Of a stretch of DNA of 64,000 nt, positions 33,480 through 45,183 are shown piece after piece. The translations under genes and the position numbers were made by a program. The notes beneath the pieces were generated by a model that saw only the letters and a list, made by a program, of their open reading frames with translations, searched no databases and was not told the DNA's origin. The first letter of the stretch is position 1, and every line of letters begins with the position of its first letter. Origin of the DNA: Toxorhynchites rutilus septentrionalis (Eukaryota > Arthropoda > Insecta > Diptera > Culicidae); NCBI RefSeq assembly GCF_029784135.1, contig NC_073746.1, positions 245,591,307 through 245,655,306 of the forward strand. The letters run 5' to 3'.

Positions 33480-33900
33480 ATGCCTTCCACAAACAATCTC
33501 CGACGCCTTGCCGGGCGACCTTACGTCAGTTAGTCGAAACACTTGCAGATGCCGATGAAAAGATTGATGCCAACATGTTCTTTAGCTCTTTCGTGGCCTT
33601 GGCGATCAGCTGCTTCTCCTATTTGACCACGAAATTATAAGAGCTGGCCTCCGTTTGAAGTAAGTACCCGTAAAACATCCTGCCCTTTGCCAGTCGTTGC
33701 CATTCAACGTCAATAAGGTCTCGTTATACATCATGACCACGACGTCGCGCTTCTCCGGAAAGATGTTTTCCACCAACACCCTCAGCCGCTTATTCTGGGT
33801 GATTGGCAGTTCGGATACGACCGGCTTCGACTGACGCTACTGAATAAAAATTTCCATTTTGGCCAGTTACACCGTTTGGTCGGTCACTCCGACCTGCCGG
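33480..33900 (-). pseudogene. Tc1-like transposase relic
   Basis: On the minus strand, around 33690-33800, one can read RLRVLVENIFPEKRDVVVM and then MYNETLLTLNGNDWQ, followed by a GTYF segment. This resembles the region around the first catalytic aspartate of Tc1/mariner-type transposases (usually a DDET-like motif; here NET, so the aspartates are lost). Several stops and frameshifts follow. The identification rests on a short stretch and is tentative. Confidence 0.4.
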
Positions 33901-33929
33901 CTTTAGAAGCGAATCGATGAGGCCACCTT

Positions 33930-34860
33930 ACTCTCGGTCTACCTCATCAGCTTCTGCTGAACTTTCGGGTGGCTGGAACCAAAATTCCGTTCGACGCTCT
34001 CTCCTTTCTCCAGAAGGAAGAGGATGTTGTAAATGACGGATCGGGTATATCCGGCTTGCTCCTGCAATCCTTTGCGATGTGCCCGAATTTTTTGCATTTC
34101 CTGCATTTCGGACCCTTTGATTCCGTCTTCGGTTGATTGGCCGGTTTCTGCTGCTTGTTGAATCCTCCACGCTTACCTCTTGCCAGTAGTGCCGCATCCG
34201 ACATTGGTACCTGCAGCTCCTGCAGTGGCTTTGTCTTGATCGCATCTCCTGTTACAGGGGTTCCAGAGTTTTCCAGAGCCATAATCATTGGTCTGTACTC
34301 GTCAGGAAGACCACACAGCAGCAACGCGCCAATCCACTCATCCGAAATTTTGAATCCAATCCCGTTGAGTTGGTGAGCCGTCGAAATAACTTCGTTGACG
34401 TATTCAGACATCGACGCACAGCTTCCCAGGTCTGTCTTCACTAGTTTCCGCAGAAGTCCTACTCGCCTAGTGAGTCCGGAGTCTTCAAACGCTTTCTCCA
34501 GATTATCCCAGACTTGCTTTGCAGTCGTCGCTTCCTCTACATGAACGTAATTCGTTGGTTCCAACAGAAGAATAATCTTCGCTCTCGCTTTTCGATTCTT
34601 GACAGGGTCGATAGCTTTGAAAGTTCCATCCTCGTTCTTCTCGGGCTTGACGGCCTCCCAGAGGTCTTCAAGTTCGAGGTAAGTCTTGACGGCGAACTTC
34701 CATGTCGCCCAATTTTCCCGTCCGTACAATCGCTCGATTCCAGGTAAGCTTGAAGCACCGTGTGGTCTCGAATCTTGATTTCCCAAATTTCCAATTCTTG
34801 ATGTTGCCATTTCGAATCTTCAAAGCTTCAAAAAAAAAAACGATGAATAGGCCCATAACC
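33930..34860 (-). mobile_element. Truncated copia-type LTR retrotransposon
   Basis: Only gag and a short leader remain. On the minus strand, GGTTATGGGCC (34850-34860) lies about 40 bp ahead of the gag ATG; it resembles the initiator-tRNA-Met primer site used by Drosophila copia. The 5' LTR would lie at 34861 onwards but runs into the mariner, so its outer end is uncertain. Protease, integrase and reverse transcriptase are missing. Confidence 0.7.
33947..34810 (-). pseudogene. Copia-type Gag, truncated at its C-terminus
   Basis: 287 residues. ERLYGRENWATWKFAVKTYL near residue 27 is the typical start of the copia Gag domain, followed by YVNEVISTAHQLNGIGFKIS and a LLCGLPDEY motif. A zinc knuckle, CRKCKKFGHIAKDC, lies near residue 236. 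After the knuckle the natural reading seems to continue in another frame, and the element breaks off near 33930. Gag would form the particle of the element; without Pol this copy is inert. Confidence 0.85.
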
Positions 34861-34997
34861 TATTGTAGCTTCGAGTGAAAAATCAACTTGATTGTTTGAC
34901 GGTACCTAACGAAATGAAAATTTTATTTTCCTATATTGAGTCATGGCTTACTACACTACAATACTAGTTGTATTCATTGTATCGAGTCATACTATAG

Positions 34998-36107
34998 CTT
35001 GTTGGAAAGGTGCGCGCTATAATATAGTTCTTAACAGTATTTTGTTTGGTTAAGTCGTTCGTGAGTTATAGTGTCGCAAATATGGAGCAAAATAAAGAGA
35101 AAACCCGACATATTTTACAGTACTACTATGACAAAGGCAAAAATGCATCTCAAGCTGCCAATAAAATTTGTGCAGTTTATGGACCCGATACAGTTTCCAT
35201 TTCCACCGCACAACGATGGTTTCAACGTTTTCGTTCTGGTGTAGAGGTCAAAATCGCTGAATTAGCCGAGAAAGACCGGCATAGTAGCAGTCGTAGCATC
35301 GGCCAAGAGCTGGGGATAAGTCATCAAACCGTTATTAACCATTTGAAGAAGCTTGGATTCACAAAGAAGCTCGATGTATGGGTGCCACACACGTTGACGC
35401 AAAAAAACATCTTTGACCGTATCGACGCATGTGAATCGCTGCTGAATCGCAACAAAATCGACCCGTTTCTGAAGCGGATGGTGACTGGCGATGAAAAGTG
35501 GGTCACTTACGACAACGTGAAGCGCAAACGGTCGTGGTCGAAGCCCGCTGAAGCGGCTCAGACGGTGGCCAAGCCCTCATTAACGGCCAGGAAGGTTCTG
35601 CTGTGTGTTTGGTGGGATTGTCAAGGAATAATCTATTATGAGCTGCTTCCCTATGGCCAAACGCTCAATTCGGACTTGTACTGCCAACAACTGGACCGCT
35701 TGAAGGTAGCACTCATGAAGAAGAGGCCATCTTTGATAAACAGAGGCCGCATTATCTTTCATCAGGACAACGCCAGGCCACACACTTCTTTGGTGACGCG
35801 CCAGAAGCTCCGAGAGCTCGGATGGGAGGTTCTTTTGCATCCGCCGTATAGTCCGGACCTTGCACCAAGTGACTACCACCTGTTTTTGTCCATGGCGAAC
35901 GAGGCCTGTGAAAATTGGCTATCCGAGTTTTTTTGACAATAAGGAAGCGAGCTTCTATAACAGGGGTATTATGAAATTGGCATCTCGTTGGGAACAAGTC
36001 ATCGAACAAAACGGCGCATATTTGACTTAAAACAGATGATTGTAACTAATTTTATGAACAAATGAAAATTCGAAAAAAAATACCGCAGGACTTTTTTGAC
36101 AGCCTAA
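34998..36107 (+). mobile_element. mariner element, left end lost
   Basis: The right end is intact: reverse-complemented it reads TTAGGCTGTCAAAAAAGTCC (end at 36107), followed by a TA, as in mariner elements. The matching left TIR is absent; sequence before about 34998 belongs to the copia remnant or is unassigned. The transposase inside has deletions and a frameshift. Confidence 0.8.
35082..36030 (+). pseudogene. mariner transposase, broken
   Basis: Starts MEQNKEKTRHILQYYYDKGK. The N-terminal helix-turn-helix is followed by a gap of about 20 residues where the linker (usually a GRP motif) should be. The catalytic domain has VTGDEKWVTYD (first D), IIFHQDNARPHT (second D) and YSPDLAPSDYHLF (third D), the D,D34D triad. 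WVPHTLTQKN is also typical. After DYHLF about 15-20 residues are deleted, and a frameshift in a T run near 35927-35934 moves the last 35 residues into another frame, ending at 36030. An upstream TTG at 35046 is in frame but the ATG at 35082 fits the family. It would act by cut and paste at TA sites but is inactive. Confidence 0.9.
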
Positions 36108-36292
36108 TATTTGACATTCAACATTCATCGCTTCAAGCCCCTCGCTCATCACAGGCCTACATCAAAATAAAAAATACTCTGCTATCGCTCCCACGAAATT
36201 GACACATCTAAGATAGTCATAAAAAGAGGTGCACCGATTTCGTATCTTTGTTTGTATGAATGGTACAAAAATGGGATGGTGGAAAGCCAAAG

Positions 36293-36980
36293 AATTCTCG
36301 CGTAACTTTTGAAAACGTCCTAAGTAACAAATGTAAACAAATCGAGTTAATGGATTCACACTATTAGTTATCAATCATTTAATGCATTGAGAAAACAATC
36401 GTTCAAGTATCTATCCTTTTCACCTTTTTATCGCCGATACAAAAAATGACCAATGTACAGATTCGAATTTTAAGCACTCGACTGTTACTTCGGACACTAC
36501 TTTCCTCTGACGCTCGATACATCCGAAGTAACAAAGCAACCAATACAACACGAAATCGCACTTCGGTTATTTTGAGTTTTTGTTATTTTTGGGTGTTGAT
36601 ATCGTTTTTAGTTCAATTCAACGAGTTATAACAATAATGATCTGCTTTTAGCACGAAGTGCAAGTATTTGGATCGTTGTTTAGTAGTTATTTTCAGATTC
36701 TCATCGTGCAACGTTATTTGTCCAATGTACAAAGCGGGCAGTCAAAACGTCCAATGTAACATTTTTCGCTCGAAGGCTTGAATTTCTAACTTTTTAAAAT
36801 CACATGACAACAGTTACGATTGGTTTTTCAGAGTTATTATTGACAGCTAGTGGTAAAAGTAGTGATAAAGATCGATTCCTTTTGAAACAATTCGCGGAAC
36901 AATATTCCGATCTTCAACTCCGTTTTTCTCGAGTTGATGTGAATGTTACATAGGACCTTTTCAAAAGTTACGCGAGAATT
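36293..36980. mobile_element. 688-bp element with AATTCTCGCGTAAC inverted ends
   Basis: The left end reads AATTCTCGCGTAACTTTTGA. The right end reverse-complements to the same 20 bases, and both continue to AAA(C/G)GTCCTA(A/T)GTAACA. Inner inverted pairs such as TGTTACTTCGGA (near 36483) occur. No open frame of note; the target duplication is unclear. Confidence 0.75.
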
Positions 36981-38100
36981 GTTCACTCAGAGAGGTTTTC
37001 GCAAATGTCGAAAATTATATCAACAACGATAATGGTGCTTTGCTGCTATAAGTGCTCTATCTTCGAAATCTACGTCGCAAAGGAAAGACGAAACGTTTGA
37101 TGGAAAGACGAAACGTTTGAAGGGAATTCACAAACCATGCACAAGTGTCTTGTTATGTGCAAGTTGACCCACCAGACTTACTTACCCTGGCTAAAAATTC
37201 TGTCCGAATCAGCGATGCCAGATGTGGAGATATCTTCATTTTCGAGACGTTAGACTTACTTTTTCAATTTTCGCGATGATTTTCATATCCGTATGCATTT
37301 ATTTTCTTGACAGTTGCACAATATAGCAAAATCATATTTCGCACATCAGATTGCGTTAATGGCATTGAGCAGTGTTCCGTTCTTGTGAAATTATAATAAT
37401 AATGAATTTTCAGGTGGAATTAACATATTACAGAAGCGAATTATGAATAAACATCAACTTTCCCATATCAGATATGCATTCTACGTAGTAGAGTAACACT
37501 TTTTTTTTGCATCTTGTGATATAGATTATGATGCAATAATGGTGAATTCTGTGGAAATATTAGAAAATATATAAAGAAATAATTAAATAAGGATCAGGGC
37601 TACGCGTTTTGAGTTCTCAGAAATCATGAAGCAAAATTTTTATTCAAACTTAAACAATCGGAACCCGTTTTGGGGATTACCAAATTGATAGTTTATTATA
37701 TCAAATTATAAAGGTATTTGATATATCAAATAGATTCTCGGAAAAAATCGCCTGGCATTCATGGTTCAAACTGACAGTTCTACAATCGCTGTATTTCAAC
37801 AGTCTGTTTTAATTTTACTCTCTCTCTCTTGTTGCTTCCTGACGATGCAACCGCCGCGGTTTACTAGTGTCTGTGCTGCTGGCTAGGGCAGACGCGAATA
37901 CGGTTCTTATTCATTACGTTGTTCCCTTGTGTGCCGTCCTCCTCGTTTGGTCGGTGTGAAGAAACTAGTTCTTTTTTTCTATTTTGTGCAATTGAACAAT
38001 GCAAACACCGCTTCGATTCTTTTTTGGAAGTTGATCGTGTAATAGGAGCTGCACACCAGCTGAATTTCTGCCATTTTAGTTTACACTGTTCCTTCCCTTG
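36981..38100. other. No gene recognised
   Basis: Includes a tandem 18-bp duplication near 37083-37118 (GGAAAGACGAAACGTTTGA twice). From about 37,800 the GC content rises ahead of the candidate first exon. Confidence 0.5.
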
Positions 38101-38108
38101 TTCCCGTC

Positions 38109-38468
38109 AGTTGTGGTTCGTTGTGAATCTCGTGTGTTTACCGAAAAGTGTCCAGCGCTGTGTTATTCGAGTGGAAATTATAATGCTACTCGAGAGAGAG
38201 AGGTGATTTACGGTAGAACACGATGAAGTGAAAATGAGTTGTCAAAGTCAAAACCGTTGTCAACATTGTCGTCACAAGCGTATCCAAAAACATTACCATC
38301 ATCAACAGTGGCAGCATCAGCATCAGGTGTGAATTATTTCGAACTGGAAACGAGCAAGCCGATCGAGCCCGCAACAGCAACAGGGTACACTCCAGAATAA
38401 TTTGCCTTGCCGAGGTTAACAGGAAGTTGGGAAACCTCTCCTGCGGCAAGTTGTTGCCCCAGCAAAAG
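38109..38468 (+). other. Candidate host 5' non-coding exon
   Basis: TCAGTTGTGG at 38107-38116 fits an arthropod initiator, in a GC-richer stretch unlike the transposon DNA around it. About 360 bp later CAGCAAAAG is followed by GTAATTATA, a plausible splice donor at 38469. The interval is rich in CAA/CAG/CAT triplets and holds several small frames but no long one. The coding exons, if any, would lie beyond the window or downstream and were not found. No TATA box is visible. Confidence 0.4.
38234..38332 (+). CDS. 32-codon upstream ORF, His/Gln/Cys-rich
   Basis: Frame MSCQSQNRCQHCRHKRIQKH, ending in a run rich in His and Gln, within the candidate first exon. Three cysteines and several histidines fall in the first 20 residues. 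There is no known family. It may be a regulatory upstream ORF or chance; the ATG context AAAATG is good for an insect start. Confidence 0.3.
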   Translation: MSCQSQNRCQHCRHKRIQKHYHHQQWQHQHQV

Positions 38469-38469
38469 G

Positions 38470-39368
38470 TAATTATATTTTCATTAGAATTGATTACCGG
38501 TTGGAAGTTGTATTCAAATACGCCGAGAAAGGTAAAAATCTCGTAGTGGATGGTAATTAGCCTCACTATTTGAAACACGTTCGATCAGTTGAATGAACAT
38601 CGTCGCTTGGCTAACAATAAGATTTGTTTTTTTTTTTCTAAATTCAAACTTCTCACAAGTCGGAGCCTTGAAACAGTCGAGGACGCCCAGTTTCCAGCGT
38701 CAAGTGCTTCTACCCCACGCTGATATCGTTTTAGTCATCACCTGATTTAGAACCGACCGAACGGTGGTTTGTTGGGTGTCAGCGAGCAATGGGGCTTATG
38801 TTTTGATGTATTTTAACCGTTTCGCTGAGCCATAAAATTCCAGCGAAACATTATCTTTTATTGCGGTGATTGATGCACACTGTTTGGGTGAAATTTGAAG
38901 AAAGGTTTATGATGATACGAATCGAGTAACAACAAACGAAGATTTATACATAGAATTTCTGTGAAATATGCACTGATTCCCGTAGTCGTTCGCTGCTGGT
39001 ACTGCTGGTATTCTGTAATTAGACTGGAAAGGCAACTCAGCTGTTGAATGAATCCTTTTCGTTAACTGGGCGGACATGTCAAACATCAAATAAAAATAGA
39101 GGGGAACTTCAATGAATTGTATGGCACTGAAAAATACTCGCGCGCTTGTTGACGTTCTAATTTGATCATAAAGGTTGTCTGTACATTTCTGATTGCATTT
39201 TCTCAGCGTTAAACATCGTAAGATTGCATATATTAAAGATAAAATAAACCACTAAAATTTAATCCAGGATTTTTGTCATACGAAAATAATCGTATAAATT
39301 TCGATAACATCTTCAGTTATATTCGAATGCCCCTCAAAGCAAAACTTCAAATTAAAGACGTCTATTGA
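38470..39368. other. No gene recognised
   Basis: Would be intron if the first-exon reading is right. No domain or clear repeat. Confidence 0.45.
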
Positions 39369-40899
39369 TACCGTTTTGCCTCATATTCCGAACACTTCAT
39401 TTTTAAATGTAAATTTACTACACTTTAATGTTACAAATTATTGAATAATAAAAGCCCTGACATTCTTTGAGGTATAAGCTACATTTTAACATCATTTACA
39501 GGCATTGATTTAGCCTATAATTTAAAATATTAAACATTTGCAAAAAAGTGACAGTCAAAACTAACGATAAAATGCTTCCGTTAGCAAATTGCGTAAAAAA
39601 CAAGCATCGTTAATTTTTATAGTTCTTTCAATTTCTTTGTTTGCTTATTTTCATGTTAGGTGCTAGAAAAGGTGAGAATCTACAATAAATGGATGAAAAA
39701 ATGATATTTTATGCAGAAATATTCATTAAAATTAGTATTGAAGTAGTGTTCGGAATTTGATTCAAGTTTCTTTGCATGATTCAAATTCCGAACACTTCAT
39801 TTTAAATATAAATTTACTGAACTTTAATGTTATAAATAGTTGAATAATGAGAGCCTTGACATTCTTTGGGTTATAGGATACATTTTCACATCATTTACTG
39901 GTATCGATACAACCTATAATTTATAATATTAAGCATTTGCAAAAAAGTGACAGTCGAAACCAATGATAAAATGTACGTTAGCAAATTCCGTAAAAGACAA
40001 GCACCATTATTTTTTCAGTTTTTGTGGTTTTTTCAACTGTTTTCATGAAAACTGCTAGAAAAGTAAGAATCTCCATTAAATGGATGAAAAAAAAAGATAT
40101 TTTATGCAGACATATTTATTAAAATTAGTATTGAAGTAGAGTTCGGAATTTGAATCGAGTTTCGACGTATGATTCAAATCCCGAATACATCATTTTTAAA
40201 TGAGAATTTACTGAACTTATAAATATATAAATATAATATATATGTTATAAATAATTCCATAGTGAAAACCCTAACATTCTTTGGTTTGTAGGTTTTATTT
40301 TAAAATTCATTTACAGGTATAGATACTGCCTATAATTTATAATATTAAACATTTACAAAAAAAGTGACTATCGAAAACCAGTGATAAAATGTTTGCAGTA
40401 GCAAATTCCGTCTAAAACAAGCATCGTGAATTTTTTGATTTTTGTATTTTAATTGCTCGGTTTGTTCGGTAAGAATCTCGTTACGAATCTAATATAAATT
40501 GTTAAAACAATCTTTTATGAAGAAATCTTTATTAAAATTAACGTTAAAGTAGTGTTCGAAATTAGAATCAAGGTTCGACGCATGAATCGAATTCCAAAAG
40601 AAAATGTTTGAACACTATTTTCCGGCAAATACAACGATAGTTCACAAATTAGGGTTCAAGGACAATCCAATTCTGGTGCAACAGTATAAAAAGAACATTT
40701 GTTAACAAATGTTTGCACGCTCTTTCCTTGCAAAACGCTAGTCGCAGGTGCAAACCAACGAGAGTAAAATTGATTTTCTTAGCCAGGTCTTCAACTAAAA
40801 CCACAATGACAAAACCGGGGTCGTGAAGTAACAGGGCGAACTTGATTATTATACTACATTTTCATATAACATATCCAAGAGTATAACTTCCTTTCTCGT

Positions 40900-42266
40900 T
40901 TGATCTATGACAGCGCGTTTCGCGCTCAAACGAAACCCATCCCAGGTTCCACTATTCGTCGAAGGCCTCCCATTCCATGGTGGGATAGCCAATGTTCCAA
41001 GCTTTATGTAGAAAAATCGAATGCATTTAAAGCTTTTCGGAAACGTGGAACCCCTGAAAAATTTCAAACGTATTTATCTCTTGAGAATCAGTTCAAAAAT
41101 TTGATCAAAGGTAAAAAACGTGCTTATTGGCGAAATTTCGTGGGAGGTTTGTCACGAGAAACGTCAATGAAAAAATTATGGAAAGTGGCTCGAAACATGA
41201 GAAACCGCTCTTCAACGAATGAAAGCGAAGAATATTCACATCGATGGATTTTTAATTTTGCACGGAAGGTTTGTCCTGATTCCGCACCTGTGCAAAAAAT
41301 AGTTCGAGATATACCACAAGATAGGTGCGATCTTGATTCCGAGTTTTCGATTGTAGAATTCTCTCTTGCTCTCCTTTCTTGTGACAATTCTGCCCCAGGA
41401 TCGGATCGAATTAAGTTCAACTTGCTGAAAAACCTCCCTGATGTTGCGAAACATCGCTTGTTGAATTTATTCAATCGGTTTCTGGAGCATAATATTGTTC
41501 CAGATGACTGGAGACAAGTACGATTTATAGCTATCCAAAAACCCGGAAAACCTGCGTCCGACTTCAATTCGTACCGCCCAATAGCAATGCTGTCTTGTAT
41601 ACGGAAATTGTTGGAGAAAATGATCTTATTTCGCCTTGATCGATGGGTTGAAAAGAATGGCCTACTCTCAGATACACAATATGGGTTCCGCAGGGGCAAG
41701 GGGACGAATGATTGTCTTGCGTTGCTTTCTTCAGAAATTCAAATGGCTTACGCCGAAAAAAAACCTTTGATTCCTTTGATTCTGTTTCAATAGAGGTTTT
41801 GTCAGACAAATTACACTCTCGGGGTCTGCCGCCTCTATTGAATAATATGTTATATAACGTGCTTTGTGAGAAACATTTGAACTTTTCTCACGGAGATTCG
41901 GCAGTAAGTCGGTTCTCTTACATGGGCCTTCCCCAGGGCTCATGTTTAAGCCCTATTTTGTACAACTTCTATGTAAGCGACATCGACAATTGCCTTACAC
42001 AAAATTGCAGCCTAAGACAACTTGCAGATGATGGAGTGGTGTCTGTCGTAGGATCAAACGAATCCGACCTGCAAGGACCCTTACAAGATACTTTGAACAA
42101 TTTTTCAACCTGGGCCATTGGGCTAGGGATCGAATTCTCCACGGAGAAAACAGAGATGGTGGTTTTTTCTAGGAAGCATAGACCAGCAAAACCAAAGCTT
42201 CAACTTTTGGGTAAACCGATCACTCATGCTATGTCATTCAAGTATCTTGGGGTCTGGTCTGGTTAG
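40900..42266 (+). pseudogene. LINE reverse transcriptase, 5' part
   Basis: Two frames join near 41.75 kb. The first holds the pre-RT region and RT fingers: SAPGSDRIKFNLLKNLPD, RFIAIQKPGKPASDFNSYRP and DTQYGFRRGKGTNDCLALLS. The second holds GLPQGSCLSPILYNFYVSDI, then RQLADDGVVSVVGSN, with the two catalytic aspartates, and FKYLGVW. At the junction (about 41757-41790) sequence is lost, including the motif A aspartate region that normally precedes AFDSV, so the enzyme is dead even before T6. The last residues before T6 do not match the family. Confidence 0.9.
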
Positions 42267-42276
42267 GTATCTGAGT

Positions 42277-44071
42277 AAAAAACAGGAAGTGGGTTATATC
42301 TATGGTATAACCGCAAGGGTGACGTAGGACTATCGTTGATTTAGAGATCATTTGTTTGAAGTTGAATCTAAATCCATTCTGAATGAATGAATAAATGAAT
42401 ATTTGGGGGACTTCGAAAACGAGAGCGTTACACGTTGGAGGCACAAGGTTTTATGCATCCAATATAGGATACGAAAAACCTTGTTCTGAAGAATAATCTT
42501 CATAAGCTTTCCTGCTAACTGCACTTGATTGACAAATCACAAAACCAAATGTATTACATGGATATTTTATGGATAGAAAACATTAAAATAAACTCTTCCA
42601 CATGAATGTATTTTTAAATTCCCAGAGGAACTCGCAGATTATTTTCAGTAACGATTAGATATTTCCACATTTTCCTCGATACTGGAAGCCACTGGTGGGA
42701 TAAATGCTAACTCGATAATCACCTGTTAATAGCTTTTGATTGAAATTTATATTTGGTCACAGTGTTACATGGATAGAAAACATTAAAATAAACTCTTTCA
42801 CATGAATGTATTTTTAAATTTCCAGAGGAACTGGCAGATTATTTTCCGAATCTTTCTCGATGCTGAATGGCATCCAAACGGAAAGAATTCAGTTTTCAAG
42901 CAAACTGCTTGCGTTTGTTTGCGGGCAGATCTCGATCCTCCGCCGTCAGGCACCCTCAGCATCGATGTTGTCTTGTCGATGTCCTCACGAAAAATGAATG
43001 CGTCTCACCACCAGAATATCGCTTAAGTATGCTTTTTGTGCGTGATTGAATCGAGAGAAGGCGTGGTTTACGATGGCAATTTGGAGGGGAATGAACTCTC
43101 TGAGCTCGGAACTTTCGGCGTCTGAGCAATAATCGATTGCGTGCGCATACAATATTGGATACGGAAATATCCTACTGATGGGGAAGAATAATCTTCAGAA
43201 GCTATCCTGTTAATTGCGATTGATTGGAAAATCACAAAACCAAATGTATTTGGTCACAGTGTTACATGGATAGAAAACATCAAAATAAACTCTTTCACAT
43301 GAAGTTATTTTTAAATTCCCAGAATAACTGGCAGATTATTTTCAGTAACGATTAGATATTTCCACATTTTCCTCGATACTGGAAGCCCACCAGTGGTTAA
43401 TGCTAACTCGATAACCACCTGTTAATAGCATTTGATTGAAACATATTTGGTCACAGTGTTACATGGATAGAAAACATTAAAATAAGCTCTTTCACATGAA
43501 TGTATTTTTAAATTCCCAGAGGAACTGGCAGATTATTTTCCGGATCTTTCTCGATGCTGAATGGCATCCAAACGGAAAAAAATCCGCGCGTGTATATGTG
43601 TGTGTAGCGGCTGCTTCGAGATCTTCCCGGGGAACCGTTTGTGGCATCACTCTCCTCCTGATGGATTCCCTTCTGGCCTAAGGTACACAAACAGGCTCTT
43701 GGTGACACCGTTCATCCGCGCTTTCATGATAAACGAAGAGCTTCACCACAACAGCGACAACATGCTCCAATCGCTGTTCAATTAGAACTGAGTAGATCTC
43801 CGAGCGGCGCTCGCTTATATACCGATTGGTAATTTCAATAGCCTGTTTTGAAAGCAATTTAAGACTATTGAAACAAGTTTTTGGATCAAAAAGTAACAAG
43901 TATAGAAAGCGTAGACATTTTATCTTTCGAATGAAGTGTTTATCATACCATTTCGTTCAGTTGTTTAGGAGCTATTAACGCTCCAAATCTCGGTCTCCGG
44001 CGTAACGCTTTCGTTTTCGAAACTTTGATTTTACACCCCAGTATAGAAATGAAAGACGTAGTCCTACGTCA
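42277..44071 (-). mobile_element. T6: family T element inserted in the LINE
   Basis: Reverse orientation, from AAAAACAGGAAGTGGGTTAT to CCTACGTCAAAA. It has the usual modules and the promoter on the minus strand (TATATAAG 43814-43821, TCAGTT 43786-43791). The LINE frame resumes with KCQQRINFLRT after it, but the residues normally between GVW and this point are missing, so a small deletion accompanied insertion or the boundary is shifted. No clear target duplication. Confidence 0.75.
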
Positions 44072-44075
44072 AAAA

Positions 44076-45183
44076 TGTCAACAAAGAATAAACTTTCTCC
44101 GTACAATTACCGGCACCTGGTGGGGAGCCCATCCCGAAGATCTTATAATGTTGTATCGAACAACTATTCTTCCAGTGATGGAGTATGGCAGTTTCTGTTT
44201 TCAATCAGCTGCCAAAACACACCTCATTAAACTCGAGCGAATTCAGTATCTTTGTCTCCGTATTGCGTTGGGATGTATGCCCTCAACGCATACAATGGGG
44301 ATCGTTCCTACGATCTTCTATGCAAAGTATGGGCGTATCAATTGTGATAATATGTACTTTACTGATGGGTCCTCTATGAATGAGTCCACAGGATTTGGAG
44401 TGTTCAACGAATTTTTTTAGCACCTCCCACAGTCTCCAGAATCCTTGCTCAGTGTATATTGCTGAATTGGCAGCGATACACTGGGCGCTGGACAGCGTCG
44501 CCTCACGACCTGTTGAACACTATTACATTGTAACGGATAGTCTTAGCTCTGTCGAAGCTATCCGTTCAGTGAGGCGAGAAACGAGAATACGAGAAATTTT
44601 GAGTGCTTTATCCAGACGCTGTTATGTCATCACCTTTGTCTGGGTCCCTTCACATTGCTCGATTCCGGGTAATGAGAGGGCTGACTCATTAGCAAAGGTG
44701 GGTGCGATTGAAGGCGACATTTATCAGCGTCAAATCGCCTTCAATGAATTTTATTCTTTAGTCCGTAAAAATACCATCGCTAACTGGCAACGCAGATTGA
44801 ACGAAGATGAATTGGGCCGGTGGTTTCACTCAATTATCCCTAAGGTTAGCCTCAAACCGTGGTTCAAAAGTCTGGACTTGAGTCGGGACTTTATTCGCAC
44901 CTTCTCCCGACTCATGTCTAATCACTGTTCGTTAGACGCGCTACTTTTTCGTTTTAATCTTGCCAACAGCAATCTCTGCGTTTGTGGCCACGGTTACCAC
45001 GACATCGAACGTTGTTTGGTCGTGCGAGTTATATTTCTTGTCGCCAGATCGAATTTAGGAAACTCCCTTCGGGCTCGAGGAAAGCAGCTCAATGTCCCGG
45101 TGAGAGATGTGTTGGCTCGGTTAGACCTTGATTACATGTCCCAAATATATGTTTTCCTTAAAGCTATCGATCTTCGAGTGTGA
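44076..45183 (+). pseudogene. LINE RT end and RNase H domain
   Basis: After T6 the thumb-region sequence (INFLRTITGTWWGAHPEDLI, MEYGSFCFQSA) continues to a deletion near 44300. Then comes RNase H: MYFTDGSSMNESTGFGVF (first D), YIAELAAIHWALDSV (E), YYIVTDSLSSVEAI (D) and VPSHCSIPGNERADSLAK (the HxxxxGNExAD motif). A frameshift near 44400-44420 breaks it. The C-terminal part has a CVCGHGYHDIERC zinc-type motif typical of these LINEs. The frame ends at 45183, followed by the 3' UTR. Confidence 0.9.
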
